A DNA stretch of 64,000 bases from Flavobacterium aerium (lineage in GTDB: Bacteria > Bacteroidota > Bacteroidia > Flavobacteriales > Flavobacteriaceae). The notes below the pieces were generated by a model that was not told where the DNA came from, did no database searches, and saw only the letters and a program-made list of their open reading frames with translations. Position 1 is the first letter of the stretch. The number at the start of each line of letters is the position of its first letter. Shown in pieces: positions 17,350-26,759 of this stretch. A program made the translations under genes and the position numbers. The DNA lies in contig NZ_JARQWR010000001.1 in NCBI RefSeq assembly GCF_030766725.1, forward strand, positions 186,001 through 250,000. Direction: 5' to 3'.

Positions 17350-19815
17350 CTAGAATTTATAGGTAACGCTCGCCATGAAAGTTCTAGGAGCCTGAACATT
17401 TACAGAGTTCAATCCATTAAAGTAAAGTTCATCTGTAAGGTTATTTACTTTTACAGCAATACGATATTCTGGTTGATCATAATAAATAGAAGCGTTAAAT
17501 ACAGTATAGGATGGAAGAACAAACTCTTCGCTTCCTATGAATTGATTATTTAAGTCATAATTACTACGGTTGTACACTAAATTTTTACTCACAGAGTTAC
17601 CACCTACACCAAGACCTAAACCTTTCATTGCTGTATCTTGTAAACTATAGCTTACCCAGAAATTAATTAATGTTTTTGGACCGGCAGTTTCAGAACGTAA
17701 ATCATCTAAAGTGATATTGACATCCGAGTATTTACTGTCGTTCATAGAATAACCAACAATTATGTTTAAACCGTTGATAGGCATAGCTACAATTTCAGCT
17801 TCAAATCCTTTGCTATACTGTGTTCCATCTTGAATTAGGAAAGCATTATTGTCTGGGTTGTTGCGTACAATATCTTTAACTTTAATGTCATAGTAGCTTA
17901 AAGTAGCACTAAGTCTATTTTTGAAAGCGTTGATTTTTATACCACCTTCAATCTGATTTGCTTGCTCTGGTTTGAATGTATCACCATCTTCATCAACGCC
18001 AGTCATGTTTCTGAAACTGTTTTGATAATTAGCGAAGATTGAAATTTTATCTTTTACGATTTGGTATACAGCACCGAATTTTGGCGAAATAGCATTTTGT
18101 GAATAATTACCAGTAATTGAGTCTAATACTGGACTGTAGTTTCCTTTATTGTCATAATGTGTAAAACGTACAGCTGCCGATACAGATAATTTATCCGTAA
18201 TGTTTAATATATCAGAAACATAAGCGCTATAAGTTGTGAATGAATTTCTTGATTTATTCTGCATACCATTAATGAAACGTTGGTTTACGTTAGTAACATT
18301 AAAGTTATTATATATAGGAGATGGAGCTGTGTAATCTACAATATCGAAATCCGTTTTCGTTGGATTATTCCCACTAGCCATATAACCATAGTTGTACTTA
18401 CTTTCATTATGGTAAATGTCACCACCTAGTAATAAAGTGTTGTCTAATTTTCCGATTTTAAATTTACCTGTGAAATTTTGTTGGAAATCAACACCATTAT
18501 CATTGTTGTTCAGGTTGATTGCATTACGAGAGAACGAATGATTGGCTAATAATAACAGCCAAGTTTGAGGCCCTTTTGTTTTGTTAGAATTGGTAGAGAA
18601 TAATGTTTGGGAAGTCCATTTGTTAGATATTTTGTATTTAATCTCTCCAAAAATATTAACCGTTTTAGTCGACATTACAAATTCATCGGCCATGAAAGAA
18701 CGTTTGTAATCGTAATCAATATCATCTGCTGAGAAAATACCAGCAGTTGTTGGTTTTCCAAACAATATTTGGTGTGGGGAAGTAGCATCAACATTTGAAA
18801 TTTCAGCTTCTAATTTAAAACTAAGTTTATCATTTACTTTATAAGAGAATGACGGTGCGAAAAAGAAATTTTTCGAAAATCCATTATCTTGGAATGTATT
18901 TGTACTATTATAAGAAGTATTCAAACGGAATAAAGCTGTTTTATCTTCATTTAAAGGAGTGTTGATGTCTGCAGCAATACGGTGGAAACCGTAACTTCCT
19001 CCTTGTGCGTTTATTTCCCCATGAAGTGAATCAGTCGGTTGTTTTGTAACGCGATTCATTAAACCACCATAAGAGGTTAATGTATTTCCAAACAAGGTAG
19101 CCGAAGGTCCTTTAATTACTTCAATATAGTCAATATTAGCAACGTCAACTCTACTACTAGCGATTTGACCTGCAATACCGTTTCTAACTTGACTTTGTGT
19201 TAGAAAACCACGTGAAGTAAAGTTTGCTCCTTGATTGAATTCAGATAGAAGGTAAATCCCTGTAGCATTTTTTAAGGCTTCATTCTGATTGTTAATTACC
19301 TGATCGCTGATTAATTCTTTCGTTATTACATGATACGATTGAGGGTTTTCAACTTTTCTAAGCTTTGTACGAGATACGTATTCACTTAATTCTTTTGTGT
19401 ATTTATTGGTAAGAGTGTCATCTGGTTCTTCAATTGCATTTTCAATAAAGATTTCACTATTATCAGTTGGTTTAACCTTTTCTTTCTCTTTTTCAGAAGT
19501 TACTTTTACAGTAAAGTTGATATACAATACGTCACCGTCAATTAAAGTAAGGTTTTTCTCTTGAGAAGAATGACGAGGACTTGACGTTTTAAGGGTATAA
19601 CTTCCTGGTTTTATATTTATAATTTGGTATTCTCCATAAGCATCAGTTAATGCAGTAAGATTTAATGTGGGGATGGATACTGTGACATTTTCAGCAGCTT
19701 CACCATCATTGGTTAGTACTTTTCCTTTTACACTGGCATTTTGCTGCGCAAATCCCATTGCTGTTCCTAAAATTGTGAGACAAGCGATAAAGAATGTTGA
19801 AAGATGTTTTTTCAT
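17350..19815 (-). CDS. TonB-dependent outer-membrane receptor, siderophore type, copy 2
   Basis: 821 residues with the same architecture as copy 1: signal peptide (MKKHLSTFFIACLTILGTAMG, about 24 residues), regulatory-like domain (about 27-100), plug (IDYIEVIKGPSATLFGNT near 250) and a barrel ending SVTYKF. A charged, Glu/Lys-rich linker of about 40 residues (EKEKEKVKPTDNSEIF region, about 108-150) sits between the regulatory-like domain and the plug; copy 1 lacks it. First gene of a two-gene unit with PepSY copy 2. Probable ferric-siderophore uptake; substrate unknown. Confidence 0.92.
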   Translation of the reverse strand: MKKHLSTFFIACLTILGTAMGFAQQNASVKGKVLTNDGEAAENVTVSIPTLNLTALTDAYGEYQIINIKPGSYTLKTSSPRHSSQEKNLTLIDGDVLYINFTVKVTSEKEKEKVKPTDNSEIFIENAIEEPDDTLTNKYTKELSEYVSRTKLRKVENPQSYHVITKELISDQVINNQNEALKNATGIYLLSEFNQGANFTSRGFLTQSQVRNGIAGQIASSRVDVANIDYIEVIKGPSATLFGNTLTSYGGLMNRVTKQPTDSLHGEINAQGGSYGFHRIAADINTPLNEDKTALFRLNTSYNSTNTFQDNGFSKNFFFAPSFSYKVNDKLSFKLEAEISNVDATSPHQILFGKPTTAGIFSADDIDYDYKRSFMADEFVMSTKTVNIFGEIKYKISNKWTSQTLFSTNSNKTKGPQTWLLLLANHSFSRNAINLNNNDNGVDFQQNFTGKFKIGKLDNTLLLGGDIYHNESKYNYGYMASGNNPTKTDFDIVDYTAPSPIYNNFNVTNVNQRFINGMQNKSRNSFTTYSAYVSDILNITDKLSVSAAVRFTHYDNKGNYSPVLDSITGNYSQNAISPKFGAVYQIVKDKISIFANYQNSFRNMTGVDEDGDTFKPEQANQIEGGIKINAFKNRLSATLSYYDIKVKDIVRNNPDNNAFLIQDGTQYSKGFEAEIVAMPINGLNIIVGYSMNDSKYSDVNITLDDLRSETAGPKTLINFWVSYSLQDTAMKGLGLGVGGNSVSKNLVYNRSNYDLNNQFIGSEEFVLPSYTVFNASIYYDQPEYRIAVKVNNLTDELYFNGLNSVNVQAPRTFMASVTYKF

Positions 19816-19845
19816 AAGTTAAACTTTTCGGTTTAAGGGTTTTGA

Positions 19846-19877
19846 CAAAAGTATTGTATATATTTTTTTTTAGCAAA
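19846..19877 (-). promoter_or_regulatory. Promoter of TonB receptor 2
   Basis: On the minus strand TTTG, 20 bases, TACTTTTG: both elements match the Bacteroidetes consensus. It is about 31 bases upstream of the receptor start. Confidence 0.7.
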
Positions 19878-19887
19878 AAATCTTAAA

Positions 19888-19900
19888 TTATTCCTAATAA
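19888..19900 (-). promoter_or_regulatory. Fur-like AT palindrome upstream of receptor 2
   Basis: TTATTCCTAATAA, inverted repeat TTATT/AATAA around a three-base centre, ten bases upstream of the -33 box. It is the counterpart of the element before receptor 1. A metal-responsive operator is inferred from position and likeness only. Confidence 0.35.
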
Positions 19901-20053
19901 AAGTAATAGTTTAAATTTTAAAAAGATCGCATTTTACCAAAAAATAATAGGGAAAGGCTGTTTTTTTAATATTTGAGAGGTTCTTTTTTGATGGATTGTT
20001 CTTGTTAAAGAAGTTTTAATAGAACAAAAAAGAAGAATACATCACATTTCTAG

Positions 20054-20084
20054 TTTGTAATGCAATTGTATTGGTGTATTTTTG
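20054..20084 (+). promoter_or_regulatory. Promoter of the polyprenyl synthase gene
   Basis: TTTG, exactly 19 bases, TATTTTTG: a textbook Bacteroidetes promoter. It overlaps a possible upstream in-frame ATG at 20071 and therefore supports the ATG at 20101 as the real start. Confidence 0.75.
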
Positions 20085-20100
20085 GGAAAAAATTAGTTTC

Positions 20101-21075
20101 ATGCATTTTATTCATCAGTATCAAGAGTTTTTCTTACAGTACTTAGAAAGTCAATCGATAAAAAGAAACCCCAAAAATTTATATGAGCCCATTGAGTACA
20201 TTCTTTCCTTAGGAGGGAAGCGTATGCGTCCAGTTTTGACGTTGATGGCTGCGGAGATTTTCGATACTCCTTATGAAAAAGCTTTACCTGCGGCGATGGC
20301 TGTAGAAGTATTTCATAATTTTTCTTTGGTACATGATGACATTATGGATGATGCTCCTTTGCGAAGAGGAAAAGAAACCGTTCATGAAAAATGGGACTTA
20401 AATACTGGAATTCTTTCGGGAGATGCCATGTTGATTTTGGCTTATCAGTATTTTGAACAATACGAACCGCAAATATTTGTGGCTTTGGCAAAGTTGTTTA
20501 GTAAAACAGCGCTTGAGGTTTGTGAAGGACAACAATTGGATGTTGATTTTGAAGTTCGAGAAGATGTTGCTATTCCAGAATATCTAAAAATGATCGAATA
20601 CAAAACAGCAGTTTTAGTAGCCGCAGCGATGGAAATGGGTGCTATTATTGCTAAAACGTCTGAGCAAAATGCTAAACTTATTTATGATTTTGGACTGAAT
20701 TTAGGAATTGCTTTCCAACTTCAAGATGATTATTTGGATGCTTTTGGAGATCCTGAAACGTTTGGGAAACAAATAGGAGGTGATATTATAGAGAATAAAA
20801 AAACCTATTTATATCTAAAAGCTCTTCAAAATGCTACTGTGGCGCAAAAAGATCAATTATTGCATTTATATGGAATTCAACCGGATGATAATACCGATAA
20901 GATTAATTCAATAAAAGATATTTTTAATGCGACCGGTGCTTCAGAAGAAACACAAAATGCAATCAAAGAATATACCTATAAAGCCTTTGCTACTTTGGAA
21001 GCAATGAATATTGAGGCAGATAGAAAAGAAGTTTTAAAAACTTTTGGTGAAAATTTAATGGGAAGAAAAGTATGA
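20101..21075 (+). CDS. Polyprenyl synthetase family protein (all-trans isoprenyl diphosphate synthase)
   Basis: 324 residues from the ATG at 20101 (MHFIHQYQEFFLQYLESQS); ten extra upstream codons are rejected because the promoter runs through them. The first aspartate-rich motif is in LVHDDIMDDAPLRRG near residue 85 and the second in QLQDDYLDAFGD near 210; GGKRMRPVL near 40 binds isopentenyl diphosphate. It makes the long-chain prenyl diphosphate for menaquinone or for lipid carriers; product length cannot be read from sequence. It overlaps the next gene by four bases (ATGA). Confidence 0.92.
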   Translation: MHFIHQYQEFFLQYLESQSIKRNPKNLYEPIEYILSLGGKRMRPVLTLMAAEIFDTPYEKALPAAMAVEVFHNFSLVHDDIMDDAPLRRGKETVHEKWDLNTGILSGDAMLILAYQYFEQYEPQIFVALAKLFSKTALEVCEGQQLDVDFEVREDVAIPEYLKMIEYKTAVLVAAAMEMGAIIAKTSEQNAKLIYDFGLNLGIAFQLQDDYLDAFGDPETFGKQIGGDIIENKKTYLYLKALQNATVAQKDQLLHLYGIQPDDNTDKINSIKDIFNATGASEETQNAIKEYTYKAFATLEAMNIEADRKEVLKTFGENLMGRKV

Positions 21076-21425
21076 TGTTTGTAGCTCCACAAAACACAGA
21101 TTTCTTATTGGAAGAAGCTGAAAAAGAAGATTTGTATTTAAAATTAATTGAACAGATTAATAAGGATTTTAATTTGGCCAATGAGCCAATTGATTTTCCG
21201 ATGAGTACACCTCCAAATGAATTGAAAATTCAATTGCACGAGAAAATGTACCGATTGATTCAGTATAAGTTTGCAGAATACCTTAATCTGTTATACATCA
21301 TTGATGTTCCTGAAGATCAGGTAAAGCAATTGGATGGATCAGACTTGTTGATTTTGTCTGAGCAAGTTTCTTTTTTATTATTGAAAAGAGAATGGCAAAA
21401 AGTATGGTTTAGAAATAGACTCTAA
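21072..21425 (+). CDS. Conserved hypothetical protein coupled to polyprenyl synthase
   Basis: 117 residues, acidic, mostly helical (LLEEAEKEDLYLKLIEQINK at the start). No motif I recognise and no signal peptide. The ATGA overlap with the synthase indicates translational coupling, and I recall the same neighbour in other flavobacteria. A second ATG one codon in is equally possible. Its 3' end overlaps the convergent outer-membrane gene by 17 bases. Confidence 0.8.
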   Translation: MMFVAPQNTDFLLEEAEKEDLYLKLIEQINKDFNLANEPIDFPMSTPPNELKIQLHEKMYRLIQYKFAEYLNLLYIIDVPEDQVKQLDGSDLLILSEQVSFLLLKREWQKVWFRNRL

Positions 21426-21945
21426 CAAAAGGCATTAAAGCATCGCTATAAACTGTTTTCTCTTTGTCGTGTAAAACATTGTATCGAGCACCAATTACTA
21501 CATTTCGGGTGCGGTAACCTGCGCCTAAAAATAAAGCTGTATTCCAGAAATTGTACTTTTCGTCAGTAGTTTGGTACAAGAATTTATAAGTTGTGTTCAC
21601 GCGAAGTTGTTCTAATTCTGCCGAAAGTTGAATTTCAGGAATTGGATTAAACAAAGCCAAAACACTTCCTCCATATATGATAGAATTGTAATAGTTTTTT
21701 TCTTTAGAATAACTTACCTGAGTTCCAATACCCATAGCAAACATCTCATTGAATTCATAAATAGCACTTGGAGCAATCGTTCCACTGAAATATCCGTTAC
21801 TGCCAAATCCTAATCCTAATCCGCCTCCATATCGTACTTTACTCCAGAAATTCACATTTTCTTGCGAAAATGAAAATGTAGTTGTTAATACTAAAATAAC
21901 AGTTAGTATTACTTTTGTTGTATTGTTAATGATAAGGCTGTTCAT
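21409..21945 (-). CDS. Small outer-membrane beta-barrel-like protein next to sucA
   Basis: 178 residues. A signal peptide (to about 28, TFSFSQ) is followed by alternating amphipathic strands rich in Gly/Tyr (VRYGGGLGLGFGSNGYFSG, APSAIYEFN, FLGAGYRTRNVVIGARYNV) and a C-terminal aromatic (VRVYF), as in eight- to ten-strand barrels. Homologues in flavobacteria are sometimes labelled 'alpha-ketoglutarate decarboxylase', seemingly copied from the adjacent sucA; nothing in this protein supports an enzyme. Divergent from sucA. Confidence 0.75.
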   Translation of the reverse strand: MNSLIINNTTKVILTVILVLTTTFSFSQENVNFWSKVRYGGGLGLGFGSNGYFSGTIAPSAIYEFNEMFAMGIGTQVSYSKEKNYYNSIIYGGSVLALFNPIPEIQLSAELEQLRVNTTYKFLYQTTDEKYNFWNTALFLGAGYRTRNVVIGARYNVLHDKEKTVYSDALMPFVRVYF

Positions 21946-22012
21946 GGTATATTTTATTAAAATTTTATGATATAAATATAGCTAAATAATTACATGCTAG
22001 TTCTAAATATTG

Positions 22013-22020
22013 TATTTTTG
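22013..22020 (+). promoter_or_regulatory. Likely -7 element of sucA
   Basis: TATTTTTG (TAnnTTTG) 38 bases upstream of the sucA ATG. No clear TTTG at -33. Confidence 0.45.
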
Positions 22021-22058
22021 CCTAAAATTTTTAACAAAATAGGTCATTAGACAATATT

Positions 22059-24836
22059 ATGGATAGGTTTTCATTTTTAAACGCGGCACATACTGCATTT
22101 TTTGCAGATTTATATGATCAATATTTAGAAAATCCAGACAGTGTTGAACCAAGTTGGAGAAGCTTTTTTCAAGGCTTTGACTTCGGAAACGCTTCATATG
22201 GTCAAGAAGAGCCAGTAGCTCAATTGACGCAATATGTTTCTGGTGAGGCAGATTGTAGTTTGGTATCTGAGAAACTTCAAAAAGAATTTAAGGTTTTAAA
22301 TCTTATTGAAGGATATCGTACAAGAGGACACTTATTTACCAAAACTAACCCAGTAAGAGACAGAAGAATTTTTACTCCGTCTTTAAGCCTGGACAACTTC
22401 GGACTTTCTGATGCAGACTTAAACACTGTTTTTGATGCAGCTAAAGTAGTAGGGTTACAACCTGCAACTTTACAGAAAATTGTAGAACATTTACGCAATG
22501 TATATTGTCAACATATCGGAGTAGAATACATGTACATCCGTGATCCAGAGGTAAGAGAATGGATTCAAGAAAGATTAAGCCAAAATGAAAATTTACCTAA
22601 ATTTTCTACGGATGAAAAGAAAAACATTCTTTCCAAATTAAATCAGGCCGTTTCGTTTGAAAATTTCTTACATACTAAATATGTAGGACAAAAACGTTTC
22701 TCACTTGAAGGAGGAGAGTCAATTATCCCAGGACTAGATGCATTGATTGAAGCAGCCGCTGAAAAAGGTGTAGAGCAGTTTGTAATGGGAATGGCACACA
22801 GAGGTCGTTTGAATGTTTTAGCGAATATTTTTGGGAAATCTACACAAGATATTTTCTCGGAATTTGACGGTAAAGATTACGATGATGATGCTCTTTTTGA
22901 TGGTGACGTTAAATATCACTTAGGATTAACTTCAGACAGAAAAACAAGCTCAGGAAAAAACATTAACCTTAACTTAGCACCAAACCCATCTCACTTAGAG
23001 ACAGTAGGGGCAGTAGTTGAAGGTATTGCAAGAGCAAAACAAGATAGACATTTTGAAGACGATTTTTCTAAAGTATTGCCTATTGCCGTTCACGGTGATG
23101 CTGCAATTGCTGGACAGGGAATTGTGTACGAAATTGTTCAAATGGCCAAATTAGATGGTTATAAAACAGGAGGAACAATCCACTTAGTAATCAATAACCA
23201 AGTTGGGTTTACAACGAATTACTTAGATGCACGTTCTTCAACCTATTGTACTGATATTGCTAAAGTAACATTGTCACCAGTATTACACGTAAATGCAGAT
23301 GATGCGGAAGCAGTAGTACACGCTATGTTGTTTGCATTAGATTATAGAATGAAGTTTGGTGGAGATGTATTTATTGACTTATTAGGATATAGAAAATACG
23401 GACACAATGAAGGTGATGAGCCTCGTTTCACTCAACCTAAATTATATAAAATCATTGCACAACACAGTAATGCAAGAGATATTTATGCAGGAAAATTAAT
23501 TGCCGAAGGCATTATTGATGATCAATATGTGAAGCAATTAGAAGAAAAATATAAAGCAGGTTTAGAAGAAAACTTAGAAGCTTCTCGTAAAAAAGACTTG
23601 ACAATCATCACTCCATTTATGCAAAATGAATGGGATGGATATGCACAAGCTAGTGATGTAGAAATGCTTCAAAAATTTGATACAACTTTCCCAAAAGAGA
23701 AGTTGACTGAAATTGCTAAAGTAATCACGGAACTTCCGACGGATAAAAAATTCATCAATAAAATCCAAAAGCTAGTTAACGATAGAAAAACAATGTTTTT
23801 CGAAACGGATAAGTTGGATTGGGCTATGGCTGAGTTATTAGCTTACGGTTCATTATTGACAGAAGGATACGATGTTAGAATTTCTGGACAAGACGTGGAA
23901 AGAGGAACATTCTCTCACCGTCATGCAGTAATAAAAGTAGAAGAGTCTGAAGAAGAAGTAGTGCTTTTAACACAGTTGAAAGATCAAAAAGGGAAATTCA
24001 ATATTTTCAATTCACTATTATCAGAATATGCCGTTGTAGGATTTGATTATGGATATGCATTAGCAAGTCCAAAAACATTAACGATTTGGGAAGCACAATT
24101 TGGAGATTTCAGTAATGGAGCACAAATTATGATTGACCAATATATCTCTGCTGCAGAAGATAAATGGAATAACCAAAATGGATTAGTGATGTTGCTTCCT
24201 CATGGATATGAAGGACAAGGAGCAGAGCACTCTTCAGCAAGAATGGAGCGTTACTTACAAATGTGTGCAACACATAATATGTATGTAGCTGACTGTACAA
24301 CGCCAGCAAACTTCTTTCACTTGTTAAGAAGACAAATGAAAACAACATTCAGAAAACCTTTGATTGTATTTACACCAAAGAGTTTATTGCGTCATCCATT
24401 AGCAGTTTCTACTGTGGAAGAATTTGCAACTGGAAGTTTCCAAGAAGTTTTGGATGATACTACAGTAAACAAAAAAGACGTTAAGTCATTAGTATTCTGT
24501 ACAGGTAAATTCTATTATGACTTATTAGCAGAAAGAGAAAACCTAGGAAGAAAAGATGTTGCCTTAGTGCGTATTGAACAATTGTTCCCATTACCAGTAG
24601 AACAGTTAAAAGCAATTATTGCACAATATCCAAATGCAGATGATTATGTTTGGGCACAAGAAGAGCCAAGAAACATGGGAGCATACAGCTATATGCTAAT
24701 GAACTTTACAGAAGTAAAATTAAGAATAGCTTCATTAAAAGCTTATAGTGCACCAGCAGCAGGAAGTAGTACTCGTGCTAAGAAACGTCACGCCGTAGCA
24801 ATTGCAATGGTTTTTGACAAGAATTTATTTAATTAA
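22059..24836 (+). CDS. sucA: 2-oxoglutarate dehydrogenase E1 component
   Basis: 925 residues, full length. It decarboxylates 2-oxoglutarate with thiamine diphosphate in the TCA cycle. The N-terminal segment FLNAAHTAFFADLYDQYLEN and the early PSWRSFFQGF are typical of E1o. The core includes FVMGMAHRGRLNVLANIF near 240, HGDAAIAGQG near 345 and the thiamine-site NNQVGFTT near 385. The C-terminal half has PHGYEGQGAEHSSARMERYL near 710. It is followed after 55 bases by sucB. No lpd (E3) is linked, so E3 must come from elsewhere. Confidence 0.97.
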   Translation: MDRFSFLNAAHTAFFADLYDQYLENPDSVEPSWRSFFQGFDFGNASYGQEEPVAQLTQYVSGEADCSLVSEKLQKEFKVLNLIEGYRTRGHLFTKTNPVRDRRIFTPSLSLDNFGLSDADLNTVFDAAKVVGLQPATLQKIVEHLRNVYCQHIGVEYMYIRDPEVREWIQERLSQNENLPKFSTDEKKNILSKLNQAVSFENFLHTKYVGQKRFSLEGGESIIPGLDALIEAAAEKGVEQFVMGMAHRGRLNVLANIFGKSTQDIFSEFDGKDYDDDALFDGDVKYHLGLTSDRKTSSGKNINLNLAPNPSHLETVGAVVEGIARAKQDRHFEDDFSKVLPIAVHGDAAIAGQGIVYEIVQMAKLDGYKTGGTIHLVINNQVGFTTNYLDARSSTYCTDIAKVTLSPVLHVNADDAEAVVHAMLFALDYRMKFGGDVFIDLLGYRKYGHNEGDEPRFTQPKLYKIIAQHSNARDIYAGKLIAEGIIDDQYVKQLEEKYKAGLEENLEASRKKDLTIITPFMQNEWDGYAQASDVEMLQKFDTTFPKEKLTEIAKVITELPTDKKFINKIQKLVNDRKTMFFETDKLDWAMAELLAYGSLLTEGYDVRISGQDVERGTFSHRHAVIKVEESEEEVVLLTQLKDQKGKFNIFNSLLSEYAVVGFDYGYALASPKTLTIWEAQFGDFSNGAQIMIDQYISAAEDKWNNQNGLVMLLPHGYEGQGAEHSSARMERYLQMCATHNMYVADCTTPANFFHLLRRQMKTTFRKPLIVFTPKSLLRHPLAVSTVEEFATGSFQEVLDDTTVNKKDVKSLVFCTGKFYYDLLAERENLGRKDVALVRIEQLFPLPVEQLKAIIAQYPNADDYVWAQEEPRNMGAYSYMLMNFTEVKLRIASLKAYSAPAAGSSTRAKKRHAVAIAMVFDKNLFN

Positions 24837-24891
24837 TATTGTATTTTTGATAATCAGAATATAAACAACACATCATTAAAATTATATACCG

Positions 24892-26121
24892 ATGATTTTA
24901 GAAATGAAAGTCCCTTCACCAGGGGAATCAATTACGGAAGTTGAAATTGCAACTTGGTTAGTAAAAGACGGAGATTATGTTGAAAAAGACCAAGCTATTG
25001 CTGAGGTTGATTCAGACAAAGCAACATTAGAATTGCCAGCAGAAGCAAGTGGAATTATTACACTTAAAGCAGAAGAAGGTGATGCAGTTGCTGTAGGTCA
25101 AGTGGTTTGTTTAATCGATACAAGCGCAGCGAAACCAGACGGTGGAAGTGCTCCTGCTGCACCAGTTGCAGAAGCTCCTAAAAAGGAAGAGCCTAAAAAA
25201 GAAGAAGCGCCTAAAGCAGCACCAGCTGCTGAAAAAACGTATGCTTCAGGAACTCCTTCTCCAGCAGCGAAGAAAATATTAGACGAGAAAAACATCAAAC
25301 CTTCAGACGTTTCTGGTACAGGTAAAGATGGAAGAATCACGAAAGATGATGCTGTAAATGCAGTACCATCAATGGGAACTCCTACAGGAGGAAACCGTGG
25401 ATCTGAGCGTCAAAAATTATCAATGTTACGTAGAAAAGTAGCTGAGCGTTTAGTAGCTGCTAAAAATGAAACGGCAATGTTAACGACTTTCAACGAAGTA
25501 AACATGAGCCCAATCAATGCTGTACGTAACGAGTACAAAGATGCATTCAAAGCGAAACACGGTGGTTTAGGTTTAGGATATATGTCATTCTTTACAAAAG
25601 CCGTAACTAGAGCTTTAAAATTATTCCCGGATGTGAATTCAATGATCGATGGTGATCATAAAATTTCATACGATTTCTGTGATATCTCAGTAGCTGTATC
25701 TGGTCCTAAAGGATTAATGGTTCCTGTTGTTCGTAATGCAGAAAACTTAACATTCCGTGGTGTTGAATCAGAAATCAAACGTTTGGCTATCCGTGCACGT
25801 GATGGACAAATTACAGTAGATGATATGACTGGTGGAACATTCACTATTTCTAATGGTGGTGTATTCGGTAGTATGTTGTCAACTCCAATTATTAACCCTC
25901 CTCAATCAGGAATTTTAGGAATGCACAATATTATTGAGCGTCCAATTGCTGTAAATGGAAAAGTTGAAATTCACCCGATGATGTATGTTGCTTTATCATA
26001 CGACCATAGAATTATTGACGGACGTGAGTCTGTTGGTTTCCTTGTAGCGATAAAAGAAGCATTGGAAAATCCAGTTGAATTATTGATGGATAATAATCCT
26101 AAGAAAGCATTAGAACTATAG
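24892..26121 (+). CDS. sucB: Dihydrolipoyllysine-residue succinyltransferase (E2 of 2-oxoglutarate dehydrogenase)
   Basis: 409 residues. A lipoyl domain (lipoyl Lys in [12 protein letters not shown], about residue 44), an Ala/Pro/Lys-rich linker (about 83-120), a peripheral subunit-binding domain ([20 protein letters not shown], about 120-155) and a catalytic core with the active-site [16 protein letters not shown] near 375. It transfers succinyl to CoA. It lies directly after sucA; a TATTTTTG at 24842-24849 could give it an extra promoter. A strong terminator follows. Confidence 0.97.
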   Translation: MILEMKVPSPGESITEVEIATWLVKDGDYVEKDQAIAEVDSDKATLELPAEASGIITLKAEEGDAVAVGQVVCLIDTSAAKPDGGSAPAAPVAEAPKKEEPKKEEAPKAAPAAEKTYASGTPSPAAKKILDEKNIKPSDVSGTGKDGRITKDDAVNAVPSMGTPTGGNRGSERQKLSMLRRKVAERLVAAKNETAMLTTFNEVNMSPINAVRNEYKDAFKAKHGGLGLGYMSFFTKAVTRALKLFPDVNSMIDGDHKISYDFCDISVAVSGPKGLMVPVVRNAENLTFRGVESEIKRLAIRARDGQITVDDMTGGTFTISNGGVFGSMLSTPIINPPQSGILGMHNIIERPIAVNGKVEIHPMMYVALSYDHRIIDGRESVGFLVAIKEALENPVELLMDNNPKKALEL

Positions 26122-26137
26122 TTCTTGCATTATAAAT

Positions 26138-26168
26138 AAAAAACCCGCTTTGAGAAAAGCGGGTTTTT
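26138..26168. terminator. Bidirectional terminator between sucB and the retropepsin gene
   Basis: Stem AAACCCGCTT with AAGCGGGTTT, six-base loop, A-run on the left and a run of seven or more T on the right. The flanking genes converge. Confidence 0.88.
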
Positions 26169-26176
26169 TTATGGGT

Positions 26177-26614
26177 TTATTTCAAGTACAAACAATGATT
26201 GTAGTAATCAATAATACCTTTGCCCTGCATGAGAATATCGGCACCAATTATACCGTCTACTGGTTTGGCTTTATATTGTATTAAGGCTGTATTGACATGC
26301 GTTAAATCAAAAATAACGAGCGTGAAATCAGTATCAACCCAACGGCCTAATTTTAAGGTGTTGTTGTCGGAAACCTGAGTCATCATTCCTGTGGCACCTG
26401 CACCCGCAGCTTTTGTTTTGGAATCGGTAGCCAGCAAATGGAAATGTTCAATACTCTCAAAACTCACACAACTATTCGAAGCTCCAGTGTCCAGAATGAA
26501 ATTCCCACTGACTCCATTTATTGTCGCTTTAATCAGTAAATGCTTTGTTTTTGAAATTTTGAAATTGATCTTTTTATAACCCTTATCTTTAAGTACCTCT
26601 TGTAGAATTTTCAT
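26177..26614 (-). CDS. Retropepsin-like aspartic protease (clan AA)
   Basis: 145 residues, no signal peptide. The active-site motif FILDTGASNSCVSF lies near residue 40 and the second conserved hydrophobic-Gly stretch DGIIGADIL near 120. These are the two halves of a single retropepsin lobe, which would work as a homodimer. Target unknown. Stand-alone gene, convergent with sucB. Confidence 0.85.
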   Translation of the reverse strand: MKILQEVLKDKGYKKINFKISKTKHLLIKATINGVSGNFILDTGASNSCVSFESIEHFHLLATDSKTKAAGAGATGMMTQVSDNNTLKLGRWVDTDFTLVIFDLTHVNTALIQYKAKPVDGIIGADILMQGKGIIDYYNHCLYLK

Positions 26615-26732
26615 ACCAATGAATTATGGAATAGTATAGTAGGATAAAAGTATATTTTTATATCTAAAAAAAAGCATAAAATCACTATTTGTACTGTTTT
26701 GTGAACTATTTTTTATCTCCCTGTAATCTTTG

Positions 26733-26740
26733 TAACTTTG
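26733..26740 (+). promoter_or_regulatory. Likely -7 element of tatD
   Basis: TAACTTTG (TAnnTTTG), 19 bases upstream of the ATG. No good -33 match. Confidence 0.45.
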
Positions 26741-26759
26741 CATTTCAGAAATTAACAAA

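Noticed and set aside
17349..17399. Longer N-terminus for PepSY copy 2
   Set aside because: It would overlap the receptor gene; the Met at 17348 fits the family and gives a one-base gap.
20071..20100. Longer N-terminus for the polyprenyl synthase
   Set aside because: The promoter -7 box (20077-20084) lies inside it, and the family starts at the later Met.
21409..21945. 2-oxoglutarate decarboxylase
   Set aside because: The sequence is a small exported beta-barrel type; the name probably comes from the neighbour sucA.
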